From positions 14,711,657 to 14,775,656 of the forward strand of contig NC_039482.1 in assembly GCF_003590095.1 (NCBI RefSeq): 64,000 nt of DNA, given 5' to 3'. A model generated the notes under the pieces. The model was given only the letters and a program-made list of their open reading frames with translations. It was not told the origin of the DNA and searched no databases. The DNA comes from Trichoplusia ni (taxonomy: Eukaryota > Arthropoda > Insecta > Lepidoptera > Noctuidae). Below are positions 1 to 11,383 of the stretch, piece after piece; positions within the stretch are counted from its first letter, which is position 1, and each line of letters starts with the position of its first letter. The translations under genes were made by a program, and so were the position numbers.

Positions 1-1125
1 GTAGGAAGCATCCATCTTGCTCAGGACCAAAATGAACTGCAAGTAAATGTCACTTTATTATAATGCCATGTTTTTATTTACGGAAGTAAAGTTCATTTAT
101 TTCGTCTCTCATTTCAAAATGACAGCGCTACTATTGGTGCAGTACCAAGGCCATTATTGTATCGCTGTAAATAATGTTTAAAACTTAATCAAAATACATA
201 ACTTAAAAGAGCTTGAGACCTTTTTCAGTTCGATCCACAATAATCTTGACCTTAAACAAATAAGACCGGTTTTTAGACCGCCTTGCAGACGGCTTGACAG
301 TTTCATATTATAATTATGACCAATAAACATTCTCATTTTAAAGTGCTAACATTGAATAATTAACTGACCGGTAATGTTTTTACAATTAATCATTAACATT
401 CGTAAAAAGGTTTTACACACACTTCCATAGTGATCCTGTTGTAAGACCTAGTTTGAGCATACCTTTGCGTTTTTCAGTTTTGGTTCAGCCAGTAAGGTGT
501 AGAGCAGAACAGCTGCGGCCGATATCTGACATAAATTCGACGTGTCTATAACATAAATCACCTGAAATGTTAACTTTAAATATAATTATGTGTCGTTACT
601 AAAATTACAGACGATTAAACCTGCACCATAAATAAAAGACAGCCCTATATTCTGGCTGTATAGTGCAATGTCAATGCGTCATCAAGCTGCGTGATATTTA
701 AAACTCAACAGTGTAATAATAATTACGGTCATTAATAATTATGACTGCTGGCTGAAACTTTCTGTTAAGGTTGTAGTAGTTCTAGAATCATCGTGGCTTC
801 TTGTGGCAATAAAACTGTCCATAGCACAATAAAAGAGACTCGAGTTAAAGCAATTTATCTTTATCCGTCTTACCTTTTCGACGCCATCCAAATAGTTATG
901 CCACAGTGGCGCCATCTCACCACCAACTTCTCTAATTGAAAGCATTTGTTTTTTGCCGTTTTTGTTTGTATAATAAACATCATAAATATTCGTGCCTATT
1001 GTAGGCACTGGACTGTAAGTATTGTCAATACCTTCGGCCTTTTGCAACTTCTTCAACAATGTTGTTTTTCCTGAGCCTTTCGGTCCTAAACACAGCACAG
1101 GTATTTTTTTCTCCAGTTCATCCAT
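1..1125 (-). CDS. ARL16: ARL16 small GTPase, three exons, 3' end off the window
   Basis: ADP-ribosylation-factor-like GTPase 16, an atypical ARF-family protein. Read on the minus strand, exon 1 is 1125-874 (84 codons from ATG), exon 2 is 561-463 (33 codons) and exon 3 is 36-1 (12 codons, continuing off the edge). All junctions are phase 0: donors AAAAG|gtaaga at 873 and AAAG|gtatgc at 462, acceptors acatttcag before 561 and tttacttgcag before 36. Visible motifs are the P-loop GPKGSGKT (residues 14-21), switch I VPTIGTNI (about 40-47), the switch II-like IREVGGEMAPLWHNYLDG with the ARL16-type GG, VIYVIDTSNL opening exon 2, and SKMD in exon 3 at the usual NKxD guanine-specificity site. The N-terminus is short with no Gly2, so ARF-type myristoylation is unlikely. 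Within the 129 visible codons, only the C-terminal third is missing. The conceptual read-through of intron 1 ends in non-homologous sequence, which supports the intron. Mammalian ARL16 has ciliary and Golgi roles; function here is inferred from family. Confidence 0.93.
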
Positions 1126-1979
1126 TTCTAACCTTATATTAACTTAGTTATTGTTCTCTATACACTACTTTCGTTTTTACCAAGCAAAGGGTTGTTTTGT
1201 CAATAAAACCGTAGCTATGCCTCAAAGAGGCAAGATTATTTGTTCATCTACTCGCCGCTAGATGGCGCAAATATTTTGATTCACAACAGCTCCAAAAACG
1301 GTTTTCCTTTTAGTTATCTGTTTAAGAGTTATTGAATCGTACAATTATTAGTATATTTATTTATCTAATTACAAAAATTAACAAGAATTACCGAGCATAC
1401 CTACAGTAAGTATCAGTAGGTTCTGATCGCATTCCAAATAGGAATATCGAATCCAGTGGCATAGCCGCAGGTGATGTGTTGTCATAACTAGTGATGTGGG
1501 TGACTGGCATTCAGATCACTTGACTGGTCCGCGCGGGCCACATCTAGGCGACCTTAAACTTGGTTCACGTAAGGAGACGCGGCCCGCACTGCAGCTAGTG
1601 TTGTGACCCACTCCGAAACACGCAAAATGTGTACTGTGTACTCTACGTATTTACATTCAAATTAAGTGAAGGTCGAAATGACCCACAGTGATGATGACAG
1701 TCATTAAGGTCTAGATAGCAGGTGGATTTGACTGTTTATAAAGATTGTGTTGTAACCAATTCTTTGATTTGTTGTAATGAGAAATTGGCGATTACAAAAT
1801 AAGCTTTCTAATGAAATTTACACTTTAAACAACAGTACTTAAGTTATACTTATTATTAGATTTTTGATACCCGCTATAATATAGCTGCCATAAAAAATAC
1901 TTTATTCTGGGGCAGATAAAGCTCAATATAGAATCAGTCGATTATTATGAAATAAAAAATAGCGAATAGTGCGAGCGTT
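1126..1979. other. ARL16 upstream region
   Basis: Non-coding. It holds the presumed ARL16 promoter and short 5' UTR, with the A-containing context 'ttagaaATGg' at the start codon. No clear TATA box. A CTCF-like site lies about 130 bp upstream of the ATG (separate entry). A moderately GC-rich patch at 1525-1610 shows no readable gene. Confidence 0.5.
1255..1268 (+). promoter_or_regulatory. CTCF-type insulator motif upstream of ARL16
   Basis: CCGCTAGATGGCGC fits the metazoan CTCF core CCRSYAGRKGGCRS at all 14 positions. It lies 130 bp upstream of the ARL16 start codon, a common place for a promoter-proximal boundary. Insect CTCF uses the same AGRKGGCGC core. Binding is inferred; only the motif is seen. 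Confidence 0.5.
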
Positions 1980-2330
1980 AGGTATCTAGCCCCTCCCTAG
2001 CGAGTGAGGTTAGCAACTGGTAAGCCCGCGAATTTCGGCGCGCGGCACTGCGTAACTAGGCCAGCGCACCCTTGACCCACTGACTCACTGCCAGCAAGCG
2101 CCCGCCATTGTTTTTCAACAATCAATAAATAATACACCGAGCAAAACTCTTTACACTCGCACATTTGCGCAACAGTGCCTGCTCGGCTCATCGCGGCCAT
2201 CTTCTGCATTAGTTTGCATTTTCGCGCGCTTTCAACTTTGACGTCTGCAACTTTTTTTAGGTCGCGAAAATCGCGCGCTAGGCTCGTTACGTGCGGCCCA
2301 CGTACCTCGTTACCTAATGAATAAATATTG
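1980..2330. other. CpG-rich islet, possible promoter or PRE-like element
   Basis: GC- and CpG-rich block in AT-rich surroundings. It carries two GCCAT cores (in 'gcggccatcttc' and 'cccgccattg', the Pho/YY1 core), repeated 'tcgcgcgc' runs and a possible plus-strand donor (CAACTG|gtaagc near 2019). A 141-codon open frame runs across it on the minus strand, but long frames are expected in CpG-rich DNA and it resembles nothing I know. A regulatory or promoter role is inferred from composition and motifs only. Confidence 0.3.
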
Positions 2331-4400
2331 ATGTGTGTCGACCTTCGTTTCTTAATACCGAATAAGTTTAAGTTTTCTTTTATCATTTGCAACTCTAATA
2401 ACATACCTACATTGAGCGGCAAAATTGTTATTAAGTAATTATACTTTGAGTTTGTGCAATCGAGGGTAATGTGTACGTCGAGACGTGCTTATTATTATCT
2501 ACCAAATAGTTTTATGTGCACTTTAAAGTATAATCGAATGTGGACGTAACCTTCAACTGTCAATTGTCTTAACCATGTTTGAGAAAAAAGTGCTTATATG
2601 TTGCTGGTACTCACATTAATTATTTAAATAAGAATACAAAAGGAATCAGGGGTCATCATCTACAGTGGTATCGCAGTGCATCCGACTGCGTGGCCTTGTA
2701 ACCCGTGGAGGCTCTTTTTCACACAGAACAAACCAATGCTATCCGTTATCTATTTGTTATTTATCTATGTATAGGTTGTATAAAACAATGAAACAAATCG
2801 TGACCTTCTTATTGTAGGTACCTACCTCTGTAATTAGGTGGTTTAACGTTAACAATTACGACGAGGATCATGGTTACGTGCTATATTATATTACTTATTA
2901 ATTAGTATTATATTTATCTGCAAACGACCTTAGCAAATTAGTCGTTCATTGAATAAACTTAATTGCTTAAAATAGTGAAGAACTATATTTATTAAAAACA
3001 GTCATACACTGGCGTACACATGTAGTACACACACACACACACACACACACGTTGGGGAATAAATTAAATAAATACATACATAAAGCATTACGCTGCGGCC
3101 GCCAAGTGAGGTCGACACGTAGTGCGCTGCCGAGCCGAGCCTTTAGTCGACGCTTTCTGATCATATTCTATTTCATAAATTCGGTTAATTTACACAACAC
3201 AAGTCACTGAGACAATTAACTTTTAAGTAATAATAAATTGCGTCATTCCTTTAAATATACATTAAACAAAATCAAAACACGATAAAAAATCCAGATTATA
3301 CTAATGAGTAAACAAAATATTAATGTCATTATTTGTCTCTAAACTTGGCGGTCTGATGGTCACACGCCGCGGTTGAATCACAAGCGAATATTATTAGCTG
3401 GTTTTTGGAACCACTCACGTATTGGTTAATTAAAATGCATATTCGATTTGAGATAATCTGCATATTGCACATAAATATTATGTGAAATCCATAAGGTTAA
3501 TTTAATATAAGTAAGTAAAAGAAATTGATAAAGCCACTGGAGAAAGTGTTAATATATAACTTTTTTAATAAAGCACCTGCCGTGTCGTATACTCACTCGT
3601 ATGTCAGTCGGGGCAACTCGCTGTGGTCACAACTCAGACCTCGACTGTTAGATAATAACAATTGTTTATGAGCCCAGAAGGTTATTTGAGGATAACTTAT
3701 ACTCATTTAAACGTGATTGTTCAACTAATACCTACCTGCAGTATAATTAACATAGACACAGCGCTGTTTCGCCATTGTCTAACATTTAGTAGCTATTCGG
3801 CATTGACAGAAACAAAAAGAATTAGGTTCGTTACAAGTGAAAATTTCACCTTGTTCACATCGCAAATCTGAAGCCTAAGCTGAGCTCTGCGACCTGAATC
3901 GTGTCGTGAAAAAAACTTAAATCTTTATTATGAGAACTTTTTCAAACTTACTTTTTTAATGTTCTTCAATGTTACAAAGAGTCTTTTGTTAGGTTTAAGA
4001 GGTTTCAAGGAAACAGTAGCGCCACAAAAAGTATTTGAATGGCATTACTTCTGCGCTGTTTCAGAAGAAATAGATAATAAGATGATTCTTGATCTGTATT
4101 CTAAGTTTCACAACTTTTACAAGGTATTTCCTATTTGTAAAATTCGAGAGTATTAAATATGGAATTCGTAAAACTCTATACTTCTGCCTGTATGGTATCT
4201 ACACTGAAATGCAGAACTAGAAATATTAATTTATTTACTTAGGACAGTACTCTTCAGCCATCTAGTTTCATGAATTATTCGGAATATTGCGTTTTTTTCA
4301 ACTAACTACCCACACTCCAGCAGTATAGCTTGTTAGCCGCTGTGGTCTTTAATTAAAGCAATTGATTGATATTCAGTATAGAGAGTACATTTACAGGTTG
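2331..4400. other. AT-rich non-coding stretch
   Basis: No gene recognised. It contains an (AC)12 microsatellite (separate entry), a GGTCACAC motif-1-like string near 3357 and short chance frames. A 65-codon plus-strand frame at 3959-4156 looks faintly protein-like but has no recognised homology or splice support. Confidence 0.5.
3027..3050. repeat. (AC)12 microsatellite
   Basis: Twelve uninterrupted AC units. It makes the low-complexity Val-Cys run seen in the minus-strand frame here, which is therefore not a gene. Confidence 0.95.
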
Positions 4401-4500
4401 CGTGTTGGTCGGTGCGCACGCGCAGTCGTGTCGTCATCGTCACGTCACTGCTCACTGTCACTTTCTGCGATGGCCGCCGGTGAAAGGCAGCGAATACATT
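4401..4500. promoter_or_regulatory. GC-rich islet with NRF1/Ewg palindrome
   Basis: TGCGCACGCGCA at 4413-4424 is a perfect YGCGCAYGCGCR site (NRF1 in vertebrates, Erect wing in insects). Within 70 bp follow CGTCACGTCAC (CRE half-sites), GTCACTTTC and GATGGCCGCCGG (Pho core). This combination is typical of housekeeping-type core promoters, but no transcript start can be fixed from sequence alone. Confidence 0.4.
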
Positions 4501-5340
4501 TTTACTTAGTTTGCGTGTTTATTAAATTGTAGTCGCGATATCTATATGTACGTGGTTATTTTTTGTATTTAATGTAGAGAAAACTTCAAAGAATAAAACA
4601 GTTTTTTATGTAAAGAAAACTCAAGAAAGATAGAAAGAAAAGGTCAAATAACTTGTTAAAGACGTCGCTGTCGGGTTTTCCTGCGGTTTTTCCCACTTTC
4701 CCTGACATTTCATTTATTTATGTCTTGCATTAGATGAGGTTAAAGGCGACTTTAAAACATAAGTTTAACAAAAACAAATCTTAGTCTTTAATTGTTCTTA
4801 AAGACTTTGATCGGGAACATTGTGGTTACGCAGACTGTCAATGAGGGAGCAATGAGAAGCGATACAACCAAAATGATTTCTAAATTAAAAATACGCCACT
4901 GGTGCAGTAACTAAGATTCTTATGAATAGTTAAAATGACTAATGCTTAACTTTCATAAATCTTAAAATTATATGCGATATACTTAGGTGAGAAAGAGATA
5001 GAATTATGCGTTATATAAAAGCATATAACACTTATATATCTTATATTTATGTATGTATAAGTAATATGTAAGTTTTTCATTTGCAGAATCATTTAATTGT
5101 CAAAATGTCAGTCGCAAGGTCCATTTGCAACGAATACTCAAACTTCACATAACTTTAAGAGGCTCTTAATGTTTATCGAACTCGACAGTCTATCTACAAG
5201 ACCTAACGGCGTCTCAAAATATACGCTTTCGATTAAAATAATTTTAATTGGTTTGAGATCGACTCTTAGTTAATATTTGAAAATAATCTATTGAATGACA
5301 GCTAAGTGCGGGCTAGAATTGACCATTGACTGTTTAAAAG

Positions 5341-5640
5341 TAAGGCTTTATCTATCTGTCCGTCCGTAACCATTTTTTTTTGTTTAGGCAGGGGAATCCT
5401 CATGCACACTCACTCCCTCGTGGGAAGAAATGGGTAGTGTCAGACTCTTACTGACTAAACCTGAACCGCCGTGTTACGTCGCGTTTTTACGTCGGTGTAT
5501 GGCAATGCGTTGCAATCCTTCATACAGTCCGTCTGTTACCATGCTGTATCTAATAAATGCGTGATATCTAAACAGTTCATATTTTCATAGATAAAGTGTT
5601 TCTGTTACCACTATAAATACAAATATCGAGTTTGTGCGTT
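5341..5640. mobile_element. Lepidopteran 'tccgtctgt...ctgtatct' element, interrupted
   Basis: The left flank (tctgtccgtccgtaacc) and right flank (cgtctgttaccatgctgtatct, then 'gtttctgttaccactataa' near 5600) together form one copy of a dispersed lepidopteran repeat that I recognise by its tccgt repeats followed by 'ctgtatctcatgaacc'. A second copy lies at 12660-12925. This copy is split by a SINE at 5374-5529. Confidence 0.55.
5374..5529 (-). mobile_element. SINE-like retroposon, minus orientation, with target-site duplication
   Basis: A 156-bp insertion beginning with a T-run (the poly-A tail of a minus-strand copy) and carrying the lepidopteran block 'agtgtcagactcttactgac' next to 'cactccctcgtgggaagaaa'. 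It is flanked by 13-nt near-identical repeats, CGTCCGTAACCAT (5361-5373) and CGTCTGTTACCAT (5530-5542), which differ at 2 positions. These are read as the target-site duplication. Family name not assigned. Confidence 0.6.
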
Positions 5641-6737
5641 AAACAAATTTATTTATATTTTTTGGCCTCAATGTCTCAACTACGACTCGCACTTGACCGG
5701 TTTTTTTGTAACCTTATTTATGGGTACCTAAGTACTTATGCAAGTTCCTTTCTCTGTTTATACTTTATGGATTAAAGAAAGGGGGCGGATATTGTTTTTT
5801 GTTCTAAACTCGCGGGAGCGTAAGGTCCTGAGTTCGATGCCTAGAAAAAACACTGTTACAATTCGCAATGTTTTTCTATTAAGCTTGATTTATGACAAAA
5901 TACTCCTAACACTTCTTACATGCTATTATTTTTCTAATTTCTTACGTGAGGAAGTTCTTGTAGGTGTAAAATAGTAAATATTATTTTCTTACCCCATTTG
6001 AAAATGCTAGCATAATAGTTCAGTCTGTCTAAGTCATAAAACAAAGGTTGAAATACTATTATCGCTTAAGATTTATGTACTTCTATTACTTATATTTTTG
6101 TTCAGGAATGACGTGGATTAACTATCTAAGTAATTCCTCACTTTGATAGCCGGGAGCTACTATTAATAAATCGTAGAATTAGTTGAAAATGATTTCCTAG
6201 GAATTTTAAAACGATCTGGAAAATAATTCTGTACGTATCCACATGCTTGATCACATTAGTCAATTAGATCAATTAAAGTCTCATAATTTCTACTATTGAT
6301 GTCCATTTTGTGCCTGTACAGTTTTTTGTATTTAAACTATTGAATCGTGTTGTCTTTGAAATAATAAGCAATTAGCAAGATTAAAACTATTTAAAATATG
6401 AAATTCTTATAATTTTTCTATTAATCATTATATATTAGTATATTTACAGCACTATGTATACCCACCAAGTTTCTACATAAAACTAAGTAATTCAAATTTG
6501 AGTTAACATTTTTGCAATGTTATGAGCTTGGTTGGTTGTTACCGCAGACTCTTAATAATGAACTTTGGCTATCAGTCAACTGGCGTCTGGCTATAGTTTG
6601 GCCGCTGTCTCCAGCGTGACTGACTCCGATATAATTACTTATCTAATTATTGATAACGGTGCAATCTTGCTAGTGCTAGTGTATTTTGTGTTTCAACTGA
6701 CAATTAGTACTTTGTATCTTTAACGATAACCAAAAAA
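5641..6737. other. AT-rich non-coding stretch
   Basis: No gene or strong element seen. A B-box-like string (gagttcgatgcc, about 5830) hints at an old tRNA-derived SINE, but no A box or cloverleaf can be made. Confidence 0.4.
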
Positions 6738-6960
6738 TTTAGTCGCGGTTTAAAACCATCATGATACCTGCATTTTTGCAGGTAATGCAGGTATCATGAT
6801 GTCTGCCCGTGACCATGATACCTGCAAAGGTTTCGAAACGTCGGCAACTAAAATCTAAAATTAAACCGCGATAAACCCGTAAAAGTAGTTTCATTTCAAT
6901 GTCTAACATTCGTGTAAACCTAAGAAACCACAAAATTTAGTGGGATACACAAACATCTAA
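6738..6960. repeat. Interspersed repeat with nested inverted repeats
   Basis: The core is a perfect 17-bp inverted repeat, catcatgatacctgcat / atgcaggtatcatgatg (6759-6803), around an 11-nt loop, followed by a third 'catgatacctgca' at 6813. It is enclosed by outer arms gtcgcggttt (6742) and aaaccgcgata (6864). The right half, 'ggtttcgaaacgtcggcaa' followed by 'cgcgataaacccgtaaaag', matches a very abundant lepidopteran dispersed repeat that I recognise. The 64-codon minus-strand frame here is only repeat sequence. Confidence 0.6.
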
Positions 6961-7548
6961 GTTTTATTTCAAACCTGCTTCGTTAAAGACAAATGACAAT
7001 AGTTATAGGCTATATATGTTTAGCAAATATAAATAATACTGCTTCTTACATGAGTGTTTGAACAAAAAGATTGACGACTTAACAAATCCTATACAAATTA
7101 TGCATGTACCCTTTTTTGTGAATCAGAAGTGTAAATGTACCTTTTTTAGAATTTTCCTGACGACGCAGAACATAAATACTCCGCGATATTTTAGGCGTCA
7201 GGAATCTTTAATCTTAGGTACTTGCACACTTCAAAAGTATGGTTTTATTTTTGCTTGTTATGAGTAAGTGCCTCGATGATAATGGATTCTTAAATGTAAG
7301 ATAACAAGTGGCAATTGTTATACATTAGTACTCCACATGCTTCATATTTTTTGCCATTATAAATATGATATGTGATTAGGTAATCCAGGGTCTGACAAAA
7401 AGCTGTTACTATTGCCGTCAGTCGCACGCAATGCTTTCGTTAATTAAACACATTTTTCCGAGCTGCGGTCATTTAGCGATGCTGTCGTCCTTTTCTTGCA
7501 ATACAAAAAGGTGTATATCTGTCTCGTTTCAAATCGACAAAGTCCGTC

Positions 7549-7735
7549 TAGCAATGTTATCGCGACGCGAAAGTGGCGGGTCGCGTGCGCGAGCGCCGGT
7601 GAAAGAGTCGATGACCTGCGCGGGAGCAACGAACGTCTTTGCGGCGGCGCATTGTGCTGAACGCAACCCCCTCCCCCCCCTCCCGGCACGCACGCTACGA
7701 TATGGAGCGCGCACACCCCCCGCACGATACTTTGA
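7549..7735. other. CpG-rich islet
   Basis: GC-rich block with a C-run cluster (ccccctcccccccctccc, 7668-7685) and a GGTGAAAGAG Blimp-like string. Three overlapping open frames on both strands reflect the lack of AT-rich stops, not a gene. Possible promoter or enhancer. Confidence 0.35.
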
Positions 7736-9595
7736 TTTATGTTACAATACAATAAGATTTATTTGGGAATTCTTGCTGGTCCTTACCATCCAAAATACAT
7801 CAATGTGAGACCTTTAAGAGTTCCTAAGTTTTGAGTACTCATATTTATACACCAACTCTACCTAGGCTAGTAACTGCAAAAAATACTGGTTAAACTATTT
7901 AAAATCTAAAAGTGGACATTTATTTCATACTGTGACTGCGAATTTTAATCCGAATGCTAAAGTATAAATCCAAGAGTAACCAACCAAGGCACCAAGCAAT
8001 CCTAAGGCTCTTAAAAATATCTAAAATCAATGAAAGTACATTTAAAACAGCCTTGAATATAAATTGAGATGCTTTTACAGGCACTACAGCATACATTAAA
8101 GCAAAATGTATAATATTACAGCAGCGAGAGATAAGCCACTCTATATGATATAATCTAAGCGATGCATTAGACGCACACACACGCACGGTGCAATCTTGTC
8201 TACGCACACTAATGAACGCTTCTAATAGTGTAACGAGACGAGTGCACACTGGACACTTATCTAGGATTTTACAATAACTTTTGTTCAATATATAAAGAAA
8301 GTTTATTATATCAAGCGAGTGATCGGTACTCCCTCATATAAAATGCTTTCAAATTTGAAAACAAACATTATATTTGCAAAACTATCTTTGAAATGGAAAA
8401 GAGTCTTTAAGGCGCAATTTTATAATAAAGTACAATCATTTTATGAAAAAAATATGCACAATTACTACGCCTCAATTGAAAAGGTGCGCTCCAATTAATT
8501 GCGAAAGCATTTGTGCAAATATCTGTATATTTGTAATTAAGAGAACTAGTCCAACATGCTGGACTGTTGGGAGCCATGTCTGTGTCATGTGTACCTCGGT
8601 GTATAGACAATGGATGTCAAAACTGGCCCAAGGATGCAGCACGGGGCGTCACGCTTTCATAGGATGCTAATAGCACTGTATTTATATATTTAGGATCCTC
8701 GATACACTTGCACAATATTTTATAATGATAGTTATTATCATCAGTGTCCAGAACAATTTAACGTCTGTTATTTAGATCGTTCATCGTAACAGTTTTGTTC
8801 AGTAGACATCTTGTTAAATTTTCTTCGTACGAAATATGATATTTGTAAAACCTCCATGTCTAAAATCAACACAGCAATAGCTGTTGGTACAAGAGATCGC
8901 AATGTCTTTAAAAACGGAAGAATCACAGGTTCTGGGCAAGAAATCCGAAGACTCTAAGATTAGGACCACTATGAACAGTTTGCTTTTAAAATGAAGTCAT
9001 AATTTAAAAAAATAGATCAAGAAATATCAGATATAAAACTTGAGACCTAAATCGCGTAAATTTTGACTTCTATAAATCATCTCGATACAATCTCAACGAA
9101 CCTTCCTAATGATAAATTACTTTCAGACGTTTTTGTCCACAACAAAACATTTCGATAAAATCTATCTTTAACGCAGAATTTGGCAACTTTCTCTGTTCTC
9201 AGAATCAATATTATTCAAATCGTAAACGTTCAATTTTAATTCATTTTATTTGTAAGCGATCTAAAGAACCACATATTATTAAGGATGTATATTACTTTAC
9301 CGTAATGGTTGTTCTTGTAAATTTAAAAATAAACATCTTTATTAATTCGCCGAAAATATTGACCCCGTGATCTTTTAAATTGATTCAAGTTGATGAAATG
9401 TTTTAAATCTTTTTGCTAAAATACACATATTTGATTTTTCTAATAATCAATTTTAGTTCCATATTGTTTTAAATTTAGAATAAGACTATGTTTCGACTAT
9501 GATGAAGTATTTTATGGGACGTTCATTATAACATTACAAACTGTAAAGTTATGTTTAAAAATTAAATTATGTAAAGTTAATAGTATATAGGCATG
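7736..9595. other. AT-rich non-coding stretch
   Basis: Nothing recognised. Several 60-120-codon frames occur (for example minus 7920-8288), each of a length expected by chance, none with splice context or a known motif. Confidence 0.4.
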
Positions 9596-9715
9596 TCTCC
9601 ATAGTGCACGCCGCCTAGGAATAGTTCGCCAAGTGAAAGTGAGCGTGTGTTAGTGTGTTTAGAGCGAATGCACCGATACACGCACACACGCGCGCGATGC
9701 GCCTGCGCTTTCCGA
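9596..9715. promoter_or_regulatory. GC islet with Blimp-1-like and Ewg-like motifs
   Basis: AAGTGAAAGTG at 9631-9641 is a full match to the PRDM1/Blimp-1 consensus MAGYGAAAGYK. TGCGCCTGCGCT at 9698-9709 is a near NRF1/Ewg palindrome. The same pairing recurs in other islets of this window. Regulatory role inferred. Confidence 0.4.
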
Positions 9716-10154
9716 CCTACAGGGTGATGCCGGTCGCCGAGCTTGGAGAGCTTTCCTACTTGAATTACTTTATCTGTAGAGAACGCGTGGGTTTCCCGAG
9801 TTTTCTCTAAGATATTATTTATTAAGTAATTATCAGTTAAAGAGTGTCTTTCTTTAGTCACGGTTAGATTTATGATTGTGGAATCAATTTGAAACAATGA
9901 AAAAGGGATAAAAAATAAGAGTTGTCTCTAACTTTGTGATAACATATATTATAACCACATAAATGTATTCGCTATTTATTCAAATATGTAAAGTTGTGTC
10001 TCTTTCTAGTTAAGTTATAATCTTAATTGTGCATAATTGGTTTTGGGCAAACAACAGATGAAAACGATTTTTCTTTTCATCCTTTCAGAACAATAGTATC
10101 TATTTTCAAGAAAAGTAAAATACTACTTCAATATTTTCATAATAAAGTTGTATC

Positions 10155-10355
10155 GAATTGACAACGGGCTGTATATCGCGGAAGCGTCAAACGCGGCCGG
10201 TGGCCGGCCTCGGCGCGGCTTTCTTATGGAAAACTGCGAGAACTACGAGAGCTGCAGCCAGGCAGCAGGCGGCAGGCAGCGAGCTCAACCTTCAACAGAC
10301 CCTGGCCTGAGTAACACTCGCATCCCTGGTCTACCCTGTACAATGGATAATATCT
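10155..10355. other. GC-rich islet
   Basis: GC-rich stretch with cggccggtggccggcc and degenerate GCAGGC repeats (10257-10282). A 76-codon plus-strand frame crosses it. I do not recognise it and see no flanking splice sites. Possibly an exon or a regulatory islet. Confidence 0.25.
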
Positions 10356-11383
10356 ACAGCTTTCTTTTTTTTCAGTGAATAAAAACTTCTTACGTAAAAA
10401 AAAAGTTTAGATAGCACCTTTTTTTTAAGATTTCGTTCCAAAGAGTTTAGATAAGATTTAATTAGTGATTCTATCAGTTTTATTTGTCATACTTACTTAA
10501 TATTTATTAAAGCGCAGTAGAGAAACTCAGTTCAATTGTCATTAAACTTACGTCATTTGTTTATCGAAACTTTGGCAATTTGTATGAATAATGTCTTTAA
10601 AACAAAGTTATTTTTAGTCACAGTTAATTACTATTTATCGGACTGATTACCTAAATATATTTTAAAACTAATTAAACCGACAATAACGGTAATAAAAACC
10701 ATAGCAAATATACAAATATTTTCTTTACCCGGTAGTGAGGACATGTTTATAATAATAACATTTAATATTGTACGTCTCACTATTAGCACACTTCATTTAT
10801 TATCACAATTTAAAGAATTTCACCTGATACTAGAAATTTTCAACACGTTAGGTATTGCATTAATTATTTACTAAAGTAAAAATTCTTTTATACTGACATT
10901 ACAAGTATTTACTAGCCGATAAATTAAGGAGTTTCATAAATATATAAGTATATTTTTGTTACGAAAACTAATAAATTATAATTTTATGAAACAAGTATAA
11001 TTAATTACAATTTCGAAGCAACAATGGTGCATTTACAGTGCAGCACAATAATCTATTTTCTACGGTTGACTCACGGCGCATGCGCGGAATGACAATCACC
11101 AATCTTCGTAAACTGTGCCGTTCTTTCTTACAAACCGAAGAAGTTTCAATTAAAGTCAATGTTTTATTTATATTACTCAGTATTGACTTTTATTTACACC
11201 CTTCTTATTTTATTTAAATACTTTATTGAATCGACGTTATAATTAAATTTGTGAGCGCGGCGCGGTCATTGTTGACATCAGGTAAATAAATGTTACTCAA
11301 TGTTCTGACTATTTTGTTTTCTTTGGCAGATTATGGCAGATGCAAACAAATCACTTCCTTTTACCTTAAGCAAGGTAAACCTA
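10356..11383. other. AT-rich non-coding stretch
   Basis: No gene seen. One GCGCATGCGC (11076-11085), 10 bp of the Ewg/NRF1 palindrome, lies in a small GC patch near 11070-11090. Confidence 0.4.

Noticed and set aside
1997..2422. 141-codon minus-strand frame as a gene
   Set aside because: It lies in CpG-rich DNA where stops are rare, has no known motif and no splice context.
5075..5155. Exon after ttttcatttgcag with MSVARS start
   Set aside because: Frame ends after 15 codons and the only donor is non-consensus (gtcc).
5815..5850. tRNA or tRNA-SINE B box
   Set aside because: Only a B-box-like string; no A box, acceptor stem or anticodon arm.
7431..7808. Overlapping 125-, 102- and 61-codon frames
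   Set aside because: Three frames on both strands over one CpG islet; composition effect.
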